This document shows positions 24,353 through 35,336 of a stretch of 64,000 nucleotides of DNA, one piece after another (within the stretch, counting starts at the first letter, position 1; the number at the start of each line of letters is the position of its first letter). The notes beneath the pieces are model-generated. The model was not told the origin of the DNA. It saw only the letters and a list, made by a program, of their open reading frames with translations, and made no database searches. The position numbers and the translations under genes were made by a program. Origin of the DNA: Bifiguratus adelaidae (Eukaryota; Mucoromycota; Endogonomycetes; Endogonales); contig MVBO01000008.1 of NCBI GenBank assembly GCA_002261195.1, forward strand, positions 1 to 64,000. Reading direction: 5' to 3'.

Positions 24353-25180
24353 ATGGCCTTGCGCACATGGTCCACAGAGGTACCGTTGACGTTTCCCGTC
24401 AACCACCAAGAGGCTCAAGGCACTGTCATTCTCTTTGGCTGGACCAACGGAGCACTCAAGCACCTGCAAAAGGGTGCTGCACCCTATGTAGAACGCGGAT
24501 GGGACCTGGCCATTTACCATGCCAATGACCGTGCCATCTTTGTCCCGGGCATAGCACGCGAGTGGACAAGCGGTCTCGTGGACTGGGTCAAGATGCGGCA
24601 CCTCGCCTATCCCACCAACACCGACACCCCGAACCAGCGGACCCCGTTTGTCGTTCACGTCTTTTCCAACGGCGGGTGCATGGGCTTCAGCAGCTTTCTC
24701 CACAACCTCTCAGCACAAGGTCTCAGTCTCGTCCAACCCACCACCATCATCTTTGACTCATGTCCTGGTTTCGGATCCCTTTGGAACATGCACCTGATCT
24801 GGACTGCCAATATCAAGCCTAGATGGCGACAATGGCTCTACACCGTCCTGATCCGTCTCTTTACCCTCTTGGCCTGTCCGCCCTACCTGCTCCTTCTTGC
24901 TCTGCGTCGACAACCCTCTTTTCGATCGGTTATTGGGTCTTTGATGACCCATCCGGTGGTCGTGAATAGTCCACGCATCTTTTTGTATTCCAAGGCGGAT
25001 GTGTTGGTGCCTTACCAATCCATTCAACGGTTTATTGACATCACATGCAAGGAGCGCGATGGAGTGACCGAAGTCTTGTTTGAGGATACGGCGCATGTAC
25101 AGCATTGGGTGGATAAGAGGAGTAAGGATCTGTATTGGGCGCCTATCTTTGAGCAGGTAAAGGCAGAGAAGGCGGCATAG
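24353..25180 (+). CDS. TMEM53/DUF829-type alpha/beta hydrolase
   Basis: A single-exon gene for a DUF829 (TMEM53-like) protein. Seen in the sequence: GTVILFGWTNGALKHLQKGA at the first strand, HVFSNGGCMGFSSFL where Ser is the predicted nucleophile, FDSCPGFGS, a hydrophobic stretch (LIRLFTLLACPPYLLLLALR) that could be a membrane segment, FLYSKADVLVPYQ with the acid residue, and FEDTAHVQHW with the His. So a Ser-Asp-His triad is present. Animal TMEM53 sits in the nuclear envelope and ER; the reaction of the fungal proteins is not established. The start at 24353 is chosen because upstream codons in frame are not ATG. Confidence 0.85.
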   Translation: MALRTWSTEVPLTFPVNHQEAQGTVILFGWTNGALKHLQKGAAPYVERGWDLAIYHANDRAIFVPGIAREWTSGLVDWVKMRHLAYPTNTDTPNQRTPFVVHVFSNGGCMGFSSFLHNLSAQGLSLVQPTTIIFDSCPGFGSLWNMHLIWTANIKPRWRQWLYTVLIRLFTLLACPPYLLLLALRRQPSFRSVIGSLMTHPVVVNSPRIFLYSKADVLVPYQSIQRFIDITCKERDGVTEVLFEDTAHVQHWVDKRSKDLYWAPIFEQVKAEKAA

Positions 25181-25343
25181 ATGCGGGCTTTAGAGACAAA
25201 GCGAGTGTCGAGGAAGAGTGACAAGAGGAGACCAGCGGTCTTCTTTGTATTTTGGCTGCAACGTCTGCAGATGAACACGACTAATGGTACAACATGTACA
25301 AAATGTGCAAATACTACAATGAATAACTCGAAACAGGAACCCT

Positions 25344-26186
25344 CTAGGCATGGATAGAGTATGAAGCAAGCGATTGCATGGACTTCCGAGACAATTGCTC
25401 CATGGTACTTGGGATACCATGAGGAACACCAGCAATCAATTGCGCCACTGTGGGTAACTGGATGGAGGAAGAATGAGGCGGACTTTGTGCCTCAGAGTAG
25501 CTTTCAGAGCCTCGGCGACTTGACGCTGGGCTCAAGGAAGGTAGTCGAAGACTGTCGACAGGAGACGGTGGAGTGGCGGATGGAAGACGAGGAGAAATAT
25601 TGGGTGTAGGAAGAGAGAGTGGTTCGGGTTTTGAGAAGTGGTACGCATGTTCAGAAACGTAATGCGAAGGATGAGACGAGTGATGAGGTGGACTTGGGAG
25701 AGAAATGGGAAGAGGCTCTCGCTTTTGTTGCAAGCGACTCTTCTGCTTGCTATAGTCAGCTACAAGCGTCGCCAACTCTTGTTGAATCTGAACACCAGCA
25801 GGATCTTGCTTTGCCGAAGGTTGAACAAAAGCAGAGACCAACGCTTCAATCTTCTTGAGACGGTCCTCGAGAGCCTCGATATCACCATTCGCATTCATGG
25901 ATCGTCTTCGCTTCTCAGAGTTGTTGACGCAGACAAGTCCATTGGCGGCACAAAAAGTGCAAGGTTGACCACCATCGCACTTTGTTTTCCGTCGTCGACA
26001 TGTCTCGCACGCTGACCCGGACGAGAGTCGACGTTTGGTAGGCTCGGAAGATTTGGTATATAGACAATCAGTGCCACATGATAGACAGTAAGCACATGGT
26101 GTGTCACCGTTACAAGCTCTCTTCTTGGCCTTGCAACTATCACACGTCTTGTGTAGAGTGTAAGGGGCAAACCTTTTGGGAGCCAT
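25344..26186 (-). CDS. Zn2Cys6 regulator with two zinc clusters in tandem
   Basis: A DNA-binding protein of 280 residues in one exon. Two complete C6 zinc clusters follow each other: CDSCKAKKRACNGDTPC.YC...C (residues about 14-42) and CETCRRRKTKCDGGQPC.FC...C (about 60-86), each with the basic stretch between Cys2 and Cys3. A short helix (DIEALEDRLKKIEALVSAF) after the second cluster looks like the usual dimerisation coiled coil. The rest is Pro/Ser/His-rich and disordered. There is no fungal-specific transcription factor middle homology domain, so the protein is short for the family. A TATAAAG box lies 47-53 bp upstream. Targets are unknown. Confidence 0.88.
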   Translation of the reverse strand: MAPKRFAPYTLHKTCDSCKAKKRACNGDTPCAYCLSCGTDCLYTKSSEPTKRRLSSGSACETCRRRKTKCDGGQPCTFCAANGLVCVNNSEKRRRSMNANGDIEALEDRLKKIEALVSAFVQPSAKQDPAGVQIQQELATLVADYSKQKSRLQQKREPLPISLPSPPHHSSHPSHYVSEHAYHFSKPEPLSLPTPNISPRLPSATPPSPVDSLRLPSLSPASSRRGSESYSEAQSPPHSSSIQLPTVAQLIAGVPHGIPSTMEQLSRKSMQSLASYSIHA

Positions 26187-26232
26187 GAGAGAGGTAGAAG
26201 AAGCAAAGAGGCAAGAGCGAACGAGTCCATTG

Positions 26233-26239
26233 CTTTATA
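26233..26239 (-). promoter_or_regulatory. TATA box of the tandem Zn2Cys6 gene
   Basis: CTTTATA on the plus strand reads TATAAAG toward the gene, 47-53 bp before its ATG. It supports the start chosen at 26186. Confidence 0.45.
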
Positions 26240-26749
26240 CCTCATCGGGATCATCCTAAAATGGACATTACCGGATCCATCCATAAAAGGAAGTCCACGG
26301 ATCTAGACTATTGGGTCTTGGTCGGCTATCTGTGAGCGCGGATGGCTATAAACGGGTGGCGTTCATTTCGACCAACGGTCGGCTCGGGTGGAAGGAAGCG
26401 ATGTGGGTTAACCTTATTCGGTCACTTCCGACCCCGCGAGTGGATCGTGTCCTGTTGACACACGTGAAGGTTGTGGGATGAGGAAGAACATCCGAGTGTT
26501 TTATGAAGGTTAATAGTATACACACATACCACACTATAGGACATAAGCATCAACACACGATGGGGCCATCGACTTTGTATCCTATCCCAGGGGGTTGCTC
26601 AGATAGTGATGGAGGTGATTGCCTTGTGTGGGGTGACCTCGGCTCCCAAACCGATGGGGGAACGTGGGGTTAGGTCGGCATCGGATCGGGTGACCCAAAT
26701 AGAGCGACTTCCGTGGAGTTTGTCATTCCATCCACTTCCATCTGTACGA
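26240..26749. other. Intergenic, nothing coding seen
   Basis: About 0.5 kb between the Zn2Cys6 gene promoter and the 3' end of the RsmE-type gene. No family-like frame was found. Confidence 0.5.
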
Positions 26750-27550
26750 CTAGACACGTCGGCCCTGTTGACTGGCTACTGATGCACTAAACAGGCACAG
26801 GCCGGCCAAGGCTGCCGTTTCCGTGCGAAGGGTATATGGGGATAGGCGGATGGGGATCCATTGGCCCTTTGCAACGGCTCTGTCAACGGCTGCAAGTTCC
26901 TCCTCATCAAATCCACCTTCAGGGCCCACCAAGAGGGTGGAAGGTGTCGATGCCATCGGATGATCCTTCATATCTACTCTTGGTTCAAGGGCCACCAGAC
27001 CACTTGCCCTTTCGAGCACATCCATCAAAGATGGCACACTTCCGTCGGGCATGCCCAGACAAGGCACATCCAATCGACCACATTGTTCACTGGCTTCGAT
27101 CATGATCCGACGCGCTTTATCCAGCAGGTGGTGTTGTGTGCGATGAGAGCGGTAGGGAATGATGTGATGTGCACCGAGTTCGGTGGCTTTTTCAAGGAGG
27201 ATGGCCATCCGGTGAGGGCGAATTGGAGGTGTATACAGAGTGATCCTGCGTGTTGGAGGATAATATTGACGTGTTTGGTGCGAAAGGTCTAGGGTGAGTT
27301 GGCGTTGTTTGGGACGTCGATGCCATGGTTGAAGGTGAGCAAGGTATTCACCGTCGCGTTCATTGTAGACGAGGACAGGTGAACCGGCAGAGAGTCTGAG
27401 AACGTCGACAAGGTGATGAGCGTGGGACGAGTCTAAGGTTACCTCGCGTGAAGGTAAAAGGGTTATCGTGTCTAGGTAGATGCGCGGTATAGTAGTAGGC
27501 AGTTGGCGTGCCTTGCTAGACATGCACCGTTTGAACATCCTTGGCAACAT
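26750..27550 (-). CDS. RsmE-type rRNA m3U methyltransferase, probably mitochondrial
   Basis: A SPOUT-class methyltransferase related to bacterial RsmE, which makes N3-methyluridine at 16S rRNA position 1498. One exon, 266 residues, close to bacterial size plus an N-terminal extension (MLPRMFKRCMSSKARQLPTT) rich in Arg/Ser/Lys and lacking acids, which looks like a mitochondrial presequence. Motifs: SSHAHHLVDVLRLSAG (PUA-like domain), MAILLEKATELGAHHIIPY, MIEASEQCGRLDVP, the SAM-binding knot STLLVGPEGGFDEEELA and LSPYTLRTETAALAGL. All conserved knot residues are present. It starts only 45 bp after the stop of the aldehyde dehydrogenase gene on the same strand. Target position in mitochondrial rRNA is inferred from the bacterial enzyme. 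Confidence 0.9.
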   Translation of the reverse strand: MLPRMFKRCMSSKARQLPTTIPRIYLDTITLLPSREVTLDSSHAHHLVDVLRLSAGSPVLVYNERDGEYLAHLQPWHRRPKQRQLTLDLSHQTRQYYPPTRRITLYTPPIRPHRMAILLEKATELGAHHIIPYRSHRTQHHLLDKARRIMIEASEQCGRLDVPCLGMPDGSVPSLMDVLERASGLVALEPRVDMKDHPMASTPSTLLVGPEGGFDEEELAAVDRAVAKGQWIPIRLSPYTLRTETAALAGLCLFSASVASQQGRRV

Positions 27551-27595
27551 GGCAAAAACGTTGAAGAGGAGACGCGACGGTTATTCTATAAAGGT

Positions 27596-29631
27596 TTACA
27601 AGGCAGCTTTGGCTAAACCGAGAGCACCCTTGATCTTATCTAGAATGGCGGGTGCATAACTAAAGTTGACCAATTGATGGACAAATCCATAGGCATTGGT
27701 CACATTTTTGATGGGGTAATCGATCACGGGAGGGATGAGCGTCTTAATGAGCCAAGGGAATCGATCAATGGTCACGGCCTTGGGAATACATAGACCTCGG
27801 ATGCCTTCAGGTCCAGCAAAACGTCCGTAGCCAGAAATACCCACACCGCCAAATGGCAAACTCTGGCAGAGATAATTGACGGCGAAATCGTTGACGTTGG
27901 CCATGCCCGTCTTGAGCTTGAGGCAGAGGTCATGGGCCAATTGAGCATTGCCACTAAACACAGAGGAGCCGAGACCATAGGGACAAGCATTGGCAACCTC
28001 GAGGCCATGTTCGGGGGTGGTAAACTTCATGATAACCATGATCGGTGCAAAAGCCTCCTGGTTGGCAATCTTCATGTCCGGCGTCACATCCACCAGCAGA
28101 GTGGGCTCAAAATACTGGCCTTCGGGGTGGTTGGGGTGTACATAGCGCTTTCCACCCTTGAGGAGGCGAGCACCATGGGCCACCGCATCCTCAATCAGAT
28201 GTTCCAGTGCGTCAAACTGTGTCCACATGGGTCAGAATCATGAAGACGACCATCCATCAATGTTGCTTACCGTAGTTCCCATCGTCATGGCTCCACAATC
28301 AATGCCTTCACCATCATCGAGGGCACAGCCCAATCGAAGTTGACTAATTCTCTTGTCCATCTCGGCAATAAATTGGTCGTAGATGGGCTCCTGAACGATA
28401 ATTCGCTCAATGCCGATACAGTTTTGTCCGCAGTTTTGGAAGACGCCACGCATCAAAACAGGGTATGCTTGCTTCAAATCAGCATCCGCAAAGACCATTG
28501 CGCAATCCTTGCCACCCAGTTCAAGGAGACAAGGCGTCAAGTTCTCAGCCGCTTTGAGCTGGACAAGCTTGCCGACGGTAGGACTGCCAATGAAAGTGAT
28601 GTGATTCACTCCACTCTTGACAACGGCCTCGCCGACGTCAGCAAAGCCATTGATGAATTGCACTAGATTCGGATCATGCCCGTGGGCCCTGAGACACGTG
28701 TGTATGATTTGGGTCCAGTAATCCGTGGACCAAGCGACATATTCGGAGCACTTGACCATGATGCCGTTGCCCGACATGAGGGCCGAAATAGTAGGAGCGA
28801 AGACATTGTGGAAGCTGTGGATAGCGTAAGATCTACCCTACCGTCATTGCGACACTTACGGATAATTCCAGCTCACAAGCGCAGCAACGACGCCCATGGG
28901 CTGATAGACAATCTTGGCATGTTTGTACATCATCAAGAATCCAGGGGATCGGTAATCCTCTTGCAGCGCCTGTTCACCATTGTCCAAGGTCCACCGCAAC
29001 TTGGCGCATACGGTCGCAATCTCACCGAGCGTTGCATCAATCACTGGATAGGCTTTAGACCACGCGTGGCAACAAGATGCGCCATCACTCACTTGTCTTG
29101 CCCGTGTCCCGACAAGCGACCTGGGAGATATCTTGCTGATGTTCAATGACCCAATCCAACAAGCTCTTCAATACAGCCTTGCGTTCTTCAAACGTTGTCT
29201 TGGCCCACTTTTCTTGAGCAATACGCGCAAGCCGTAGGCGTTCCTTGACGGACTCGGTGGTGGGGTTAGGAATAGCAGCCAATTGTCGGCCGGTCGACGG
29301 ATCATAACAGATGATGGTGTTGGGGTCAGCGGGATCCTGAAGAGACTTCAGTATACGCGTCCGATCTCGTAGCTCGGCTCGCCTCTCCGAAAGCTGCAAC
29401 TTACCCGGATCGTGCGCTTTTCCAAGACTTTGCCCTTGTTCCATCCCGGCTTCGCTTCTAGAGTCCTGTGAATAGTGACCATCATGGCTGTGCCACGCGC
29501 TTACCTTCAGGCACAGGAACCTCAAACTTGACGCTCTTGACTTTGGAACCAGTAAAGTAAGTGAGAAGGATGTAGCTAATGACAAAACCAATAGCCAAGG
29601 CCACCTGAGGTGACTCCAGGAACGAGGCCAT
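27596..29631 (-). CDS. Membrane-anchored aldehyde dehydrogenase (Msc7-like)
   Basis: An NAD(P)-dependent aldehyde dehydrogenase with an N-terminal membrane anchor (LAIGFVISYILLTYFTG) after MASFLESPQ, the layout of yeast Msc7 and its fungal relatives. Motifs: QPMGVVAALVSWNYP, FIGSPTVGKLV, LELGGKDCAMVF with the general base Glu, FQNCGQNCIG with the catalytic Cys, QEAFAPIMVIMKF and SLPFGGVGISGYGRF. About six exons. Joins include PE/EAKPGWNKGK, TIR/DPADPN and TGKT/MIDATLGEI, with introns of 47-49 nt, and a further exon junction near 28840. The start at 29631 gives the anchor at once. The anchor suggests action on lipid aldehydes at the ER; substrate not provable here. Confidence 0.93.
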
Positions 29632-29788
29632 GTACACAAAAGAGAAGTGTGACAAATTCAGATTGGATGTTGATAGACGTTTGGCTGCGCATTGCGATTG
29701 GGAAGATCGTCCGTACCATTCGCAGAAGCGCATGTTGAGCAAAGATCAAGTGAAAACGTTGGCAATGAGTTTCTCCAGCTTTTTATTA

Positions 29789-31776
29789 TTACAACTTTGC
29801 CTTTGCGTCCCCCAATTCCACGATCAACTCGCCTTCACCAATAATCTCGCCTACGGTAGCCCATTGTTTGAGGACATGGGCATCTTGACTGGCTCTGATG
29901 GTCGTTTCCATCTTCATGGCACTGATAATAGCAATGTCATCACCTGCTTTCACACTGTCGCCTTCTTGGACCAATACTTGGACCAGCATGCCCGTCACTG
30001 GTGAGGCAATGTGATTTGTGTTGTTGGGATCGGCGCGTTTATGGGATGCGTTGGTGGCAGCGGCTTGCGAAACGGTAATGGTCATAGGTTGGTTATCCAG
30101 GGTGATGTGGGAGGCAAAATCGGTGGGAAATGTGTTTCTAGAAATGGTATCGAGAATGAGGGTATGTTCTGACGTACGATCGCCTTGATTGACGCTGATA
30201 CGAAAACCTGTGCCGGGTGCAAACTGTGTACCAGATTGCGGCGGAGCCGTCAAGGCCCTGCTTTGTGGTTTAGCATAGACCAGGGAAGAGGGAGGGGTGA
30301 GCGAAGAAGCCTTGAGGAAATATTCCATATGATCTTCGAGGATTCTGGTATTAAAGTCGCCAGAGATGATGGAAGGATGATTAAGGATAGACATCAACAG
30401 TTCTCTGTTGGTGACAACACCGGTAATGTAACTCTGCGAGAGGGCCCATAACGCTTTGGCACGCGCGGCTTCGTAGGTTGCATCTCGTGTGACGACCTTG
30501 ACGAGCATTGAATCATAGAATGGAGTCACTTGCACGCCTTCGCGTATCGACGTGTCCACGCGGATACCGGGACCCGAAGCGAGTTGCAGATCCTTGATCA
30601 GGCCGATGGACAGGTCAAAGTTCTTGGCTGGATCCTCAGCAATGATGCGGCATTGTATAGCAGATCCGTTCATAGTAAGGTTACGCTGAACGATGCCAAT
30701 CTTGGGTAATGATTGACCCAAGGCCACGAGGACTTGACTCTTGAGCAAATCAACACCCGTGATCTCTTCCGTAATCGTATGCTCGACTTGGATCCTGGGG
30801 TTCACTTCGAGAAAATAGTGTTGTTGCGCTTGTCGGTCATAAAGGAATTCAATGGTACCGACGGAGGAATATCCAATGGACTTCGCGAGTTTGACGGCGT
30901 CGTTCCAGATGTGTTCTCGGATCTTGGAAGGCAGATGCGGTGATGGAGCAATCTACGGACGGTACAGTCAGACAATGTTCAAATCTCACCTTGCGGCTCT
31001 TGACACCTACCTCGACCAGTTTCTGAAACCGTCGCTGCACGGAGCAATCGCGCTCAAACAAATGGACCACATTTCCCTGATGATCGCCAATAACTTGCAC
31101 CTCAATATGCTTGGCATCCACCACCGCTTTCTCGACAAATACTCCGCCGGACGGGGATTCCCGAAGACAGGTCTTGAGCGCCGGTTCCACATCACTTTCT
31201 CGCATAACAATCCTTATCCCTCGTCCACCTCCACCATCACGAGCCTTGATCATGACTGGGTATCCACAGATTCGAGCAAAAGAATAGACCTCTCGCGCAG
31301 ACGAGACTGCAGATGGCGTACCAGGTACCAGTGGTATATCCATCTTTTCCGCCTGAGCACGCGCTGAAATCTTGTCGCCCACCGTCGCAATCACTTTACT
31401 GGAGGGTCCAATAAACACGAGTCCATTCTTTTCACAGGCAAGTGCAAATTCGGCACTTTCTGAGAGAAAGCCATATCCCGGGTGCACCGCATCCGCCTTA
31501 ACCCTATCCAAACGCGCGCACACGTTCAATACCTATGCTATCTCATGTTCGGACTCACCTTTGAGCGATCCTAATCATTCCCTCAATATCCAAGAATCCA
31601 GCAACACCCGGCTTCTCCAACTGAGCATGTTCCGTGGCATAGGGAAGGTGCGCCTTATCCGCCTCGTCGGCAAACACGGCGACCGTTTTGATCCCGAGTT
31701 CAAAGCACGCTTGACATGTACGTATGGCGATCTCGCCTCTATTGGCCACTAGTACTTTGTGGATATCTCGTTTCAT
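29789..31776 (-). CDS. Acyl-CoA carboxylase alpha subunit (biotin carboxylase + BCCP)
   Basis: The biotin carboxylase/biotin carrier half of a two-subunit acyl-CoA carboxylase. Three exons. The start [19 protein letters not shown] is that of bacterial enzymes, with no mitochondrial presequence. Then [16 protein letters not shown], the ATP-grasp loop [64 protein letters not shown] and QCRIIAEDP. The C-terminal carrier domain has [10 protein letters not shown] and [17 protein letters not shown] sequence where the Lys of AMKM is the biotin site. About 640 residues, much shorter than pyruvate carboxylase or fungal Acc1, so it needs a separate carboxyltransferase, which lies head to head 141 bp away. 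The acyl-CoA substrate (propionyl, methylcrotonyl or other) is not decided. Confidence 0.9.
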
Positions 31777-31917
31777 CGCGCGTGGTCTATCGTCCAGCAG
31801 TGAAGAGAGTGACAAGTCCTGGTAAAAGGAAGTGCGCGCACCGTTCCCCGCACACCTTGATTTCCCCCGCCTTACTAAATGGATTTCCATTCTGGGAATT
31901 TCACACCTTCCTTCTGG
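31777..31917. promoter_or_regulatory. Shared divergent promoter of the carboxylase pair
   Basis: 141 bp separate the start codons of the alpha and beta subunit genes. Both must be transcribed from elements within this spacer or inside the opposite gene. I see no clear TATA box, so initiation elements are unknown. The layout fits equal expression of two partners of one enzyme. Confidence 0.6.
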
Positions 31918-34173
31918 ATGGCACACCGACGTCTCCAAGTCATAAGCGGGCACCTCGCGCCTTCTCCTACGCGAGGGAGAGCTAAGGGACCTGCGGGATG
32001 GCAGGTAAGATTTGATACGACCATGGTGGAATCACAGGACTGACAAAGACGGGGATAGCCCGAGGTGGACGATCTAGAGCATCGAAAGCAAATCATTCGA
32101 ACGGCGGACGTCAAGGATCCGGGCTACGTGCGGCAAAAGCTGCAAGGCAAACTGTGGGTTCGCGATGTGAGTAGACGTGTAGAGCGCTGCAGTAACGAGG
32201 ATGGCGGTCGTTATTGATGACGGGATAGCGTATCGATGCGTTTGTGGATGCTGGGTCGTTTCGAGAATTTGGAGCTATTGCTGGCAAGCCGGAGTATGGA
32301 GATCCCAAAGAGTCCAATAATATTACAAAGATCACACCTGGAAACTATGTGGGTGGACGCGGTACGTTGTGTAGTGTCAAATACGGTCGAGAAGCTCATG
32401 GTGTTTGACCAATTTTCAGCGACGGTGGATAACCGACCTATCGTGGTGGGTGCTGATGATTTTTCTGTGCGTGGAGGCCACGCCGACGGAGCCATTGGTC
32501 TCAAATCAGTGAGTCATATCAGGACTCATGCTATCTTATAGCCAATCTTATCGGCGCCCTCCTAGATTTACGGCGAGCGCATGGCTGTCAACTTACGATT
32601 ACCCATGGTGAGTACATAGACGAACACGTCAATGCCCGTCAACATGCATTGAATCACGCCTAAGATCCGCTTGTTGGATGGGAGTAGTGGAGGTGGATCG
32701 GTGACTTTGATTCTCAAAGCAGGCAAGTGATGAATGAATCCAACAAAAGCTTAAAAGCAGTGTCTCATACTTGCCATCACTAGGTCGAACCTATCCCCCG
32801 CCATTGACAGGTATAGAAGTCATGGTAAAGGCCCTCACCGATATACCCGTTGCCTGCGCTATCCTAGGCCCAGCCGTCGGGCTAGGAGCAGCCAAGGCCA
32901 CCATATCCCATTTCTCTGTCGTGGCCGGTGATATTGGACAGTTGTTCGCAGCCGGGCCTCCCGTGGTGGAATACTCAACCTTTGAGAAATTGACAAAAGA
33001 TGAGCTCGGTGGTGCGCTGTCGCATACATCCAATGGTAAGACGCACCCCGCATCATCCTCCACTAACCGATCTCTAGGATCCATTGACAATTGGGCGGCC
33101 AATGAACAGGAGTGTTTTGTTCAAATCAGGCGTTTCTTGTCCTTTATGCCCACCAATTCATCCCATCTACCACCGTACAGCAAGACCTCGGACCCCATAA
33201 CCCGCCAAGACGAGCGCTTACTCTCCATCATTCCTCGTCGTCGGTCGTCCCCCTATAAAATCCGAGAAATCATTTCGAGTGTGGTGGATGAGGGATCCTG
33301 GTTTGAAATTGGTGGTCGATGGGGTGGTAGTGTTGTGGTTGGGTTAGCTCGATTGGGTGGTTATCCTGTCGGTGTCTGGGCAAGCGATTGTGAAGTCAAG
33401 GGTGGTGGATTGGAGCGTGAAGGATGCATGAAGCTAAGGTACGTTGGAGACATGTGATTCAAGAGATTCATGCTCTTGTTCAAAGGCGCCATATCGACTT
33501 GTGCGAGACCTTTGGATTACCCGTCCTAAATTTGGTCGATCAACCTGGATTTTCGGTCGGCACAGAAGCCGAAAAGGCTGCGTACGTTCATGTCCAGAGG
33601 CAAACGACACACGGCTCAGCCTTGTTCTAGGTCCATTCGCTACGGAGCCACCGTCATGACGGCGTTATACCAAGCCACGATACCGTAAGTTCCACAACGC
33701 ATTCAGCAAGCCATTCATACCACATATTTAGCCTCTTTACCGTCATTCTACGTCGAGCCTTTGGCGTCGCCGGCGCTGCCATGATCAGTTCCACCACCGA
33801 AACGTTCAATCAACGTGTGGCCTGGCCTAGCGCTGATTGGGGTAGTTTGCCCATTGAAGGCGGCATCGAAGCGGCCTATAAACGGCGATTAAATGAAGCG
33901 AGCGAGAAACGCGAGCAGCTTAAACAAGAGGTAAGCGACCAGAGCGTGCTCTGGTTCCACTCCATTGACCGGACATAGCTGTTGGCCGAATTCGAGGCGG
34001 TACGATCACCCATCAAGACAGCCGAAGCGTTCGAGATACCCGATATTATTGATCCCCGAACCACCCGACCCATGGCCTGCGAGTGGGTCAAGCTCGTGTA
34101 CGAACAAGTCTTGCCCGATAGAATCGTCAGACGACGTACACGAGGCGTAGAAGGCGTCGCCTATCGACCCTAG
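31918..34173 (+). CDS. Acyl-CoA carboxylase beta subunit (carboxyltransferase)
   Basis: The carboxyltransferase partner of the divergent biotin carboxylase. About 11 short exons. The start [17 protein letters not shown] at 31918 is followed by a 54-nt intron and [12 protein letters not shown]. Crotonase-fold motifs follow: [75 protein letters not shown], the C-terminal half with [47 protein letters not shown] and [19 protein letters not shown]. The intron at 32723-32783 starts with GC (AG|GCAAGT), joining LKAG to RTYPPP. The [14 protein letters not shown] block resembles bacterial acyl-CoA carboxyltransferases rather than MccB or Acc1; this is from memory of the family. RRP4 converges 58 bp downstream. 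Confidence 0.9.
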
Positions 34174-34231
34174 GTGGTATGCAGATGGAATTTTTATGAA
34201 GGTGCATGTATGGTACAATGGTGGCACAACA

Positions 34232-35336
34232 TTAGGCATTTTTCATTTGTTCATAGGCTTCCCGCGTGATGTGTTCCATGACGTTGAGTTTGAGCAAATC
34301 TTGCACGTCGGGATAGGCGAGAGAAGCTAACCAACCCATCGTCAATCATCCATTTGTCAGGATGCCTGCACGCATCTTACTCACCTTCATACGCGTACAC
34401 AATAATCGTATCGTTAATGTATTTGAATTCGTGGGCCAAGGCAGCGATACAATTGCACACCCGCGCCACCGCCAACCGTTCATCCTTGTTGATGGCCTAC
34501 GCGACAGCTCTATCAGCCAATAATGCCAGCCTGAACCGTAAACACTTGCCTCATTCTTGTTGCTATACACCATTTCCGCATCCACCGCGTCCTCGTCCAG
34601 GCCTACCTTGGTCTCGTTGTGCCGCCCACCTTTCCGTACTGTCTTGGAAACCCATACATAGCCATTCAAGCCCAAAATCACGTCGACACCACAAGGCAGG
34701 GAATGAAAATGCGAACGCGTCCGCTGAATCAACCTCGGCGGCACCACGACAAAGGATCCATTCCGTAGCTTGCAGAAATTGAGCGAACGCGTGTGCAGAT
34801 TACAGACGCCATCCGCGAAAAAGGACTGAACTTCAGCCACCAACACGTCTCCCTCGGCGAAAAAGGTACGCATCTGCTTCTCGTCCGATTCCAGCTTACG
34901 TCGTTGGACACCACCAGGCAAATTGATACTCGACAATTGCAGCACCGCATCACCTTTGCTCCCAATATCCACCTTCCATCGTTTCTGACCGACATCCACG
35001 ATCCGTCCCACCACAATGTCGCCTATATCCCCCGTATACCGTGCTTTGAGTGGCTTGACCGATACCAACTTGTTCACGCGTGATACGTGGCCTGCCAACG
35101 TCGATGTGAGGATCGGGGGATCCGAGCTCTCGTCCAATCGTGTGCCGTGACCTCTGCAAATCGACGTTGAACGATCCCTGTCACCATGGAGAGCGCACTC
35201 ACCTCATGTATTGCATGTCTGAGGTAATACTTTCACCAGGTGTGACTATATGCGTCTGATCTGTGTCCATGTCCATGTCCCCATGGTGCACAGTGACCGG
35301 CGGTGCTGCCCTGGGTGCTGAAAAGGACACTTGCAT
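34232..35336 (-). CDS. RRP4: Exosome subunit Rrp4
   Basis: Rrp4 is one of the three RNA-binding cap subunits of the RNA exosome, which trims and degrades RNA in nucleus and cytoplasm. Four exons. Exon 1 (MQVSFSAPRAAPPVTVHHGD, then a Met/Asp-rich run and HIVTPGE) is the conserved leader before GHGT. The S1 domain follows (GDIGDIVVGRIVDVGQKRWK, then DIGSKGDAVLQLSSINLPGG), the linker RRKLESDEKQMRTFF, and the KH domain with GVDVILGLNGYVWVSK in place of the classical GxxG. The C-terminus (DVQDLLKLNVMEHITRE) is usual. Intron 1 is 49 nt. Converges with the carboxyltransferase gene and diverges from the mitochondrial uS5 gene over 440 bp. Confidence 0.93.
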
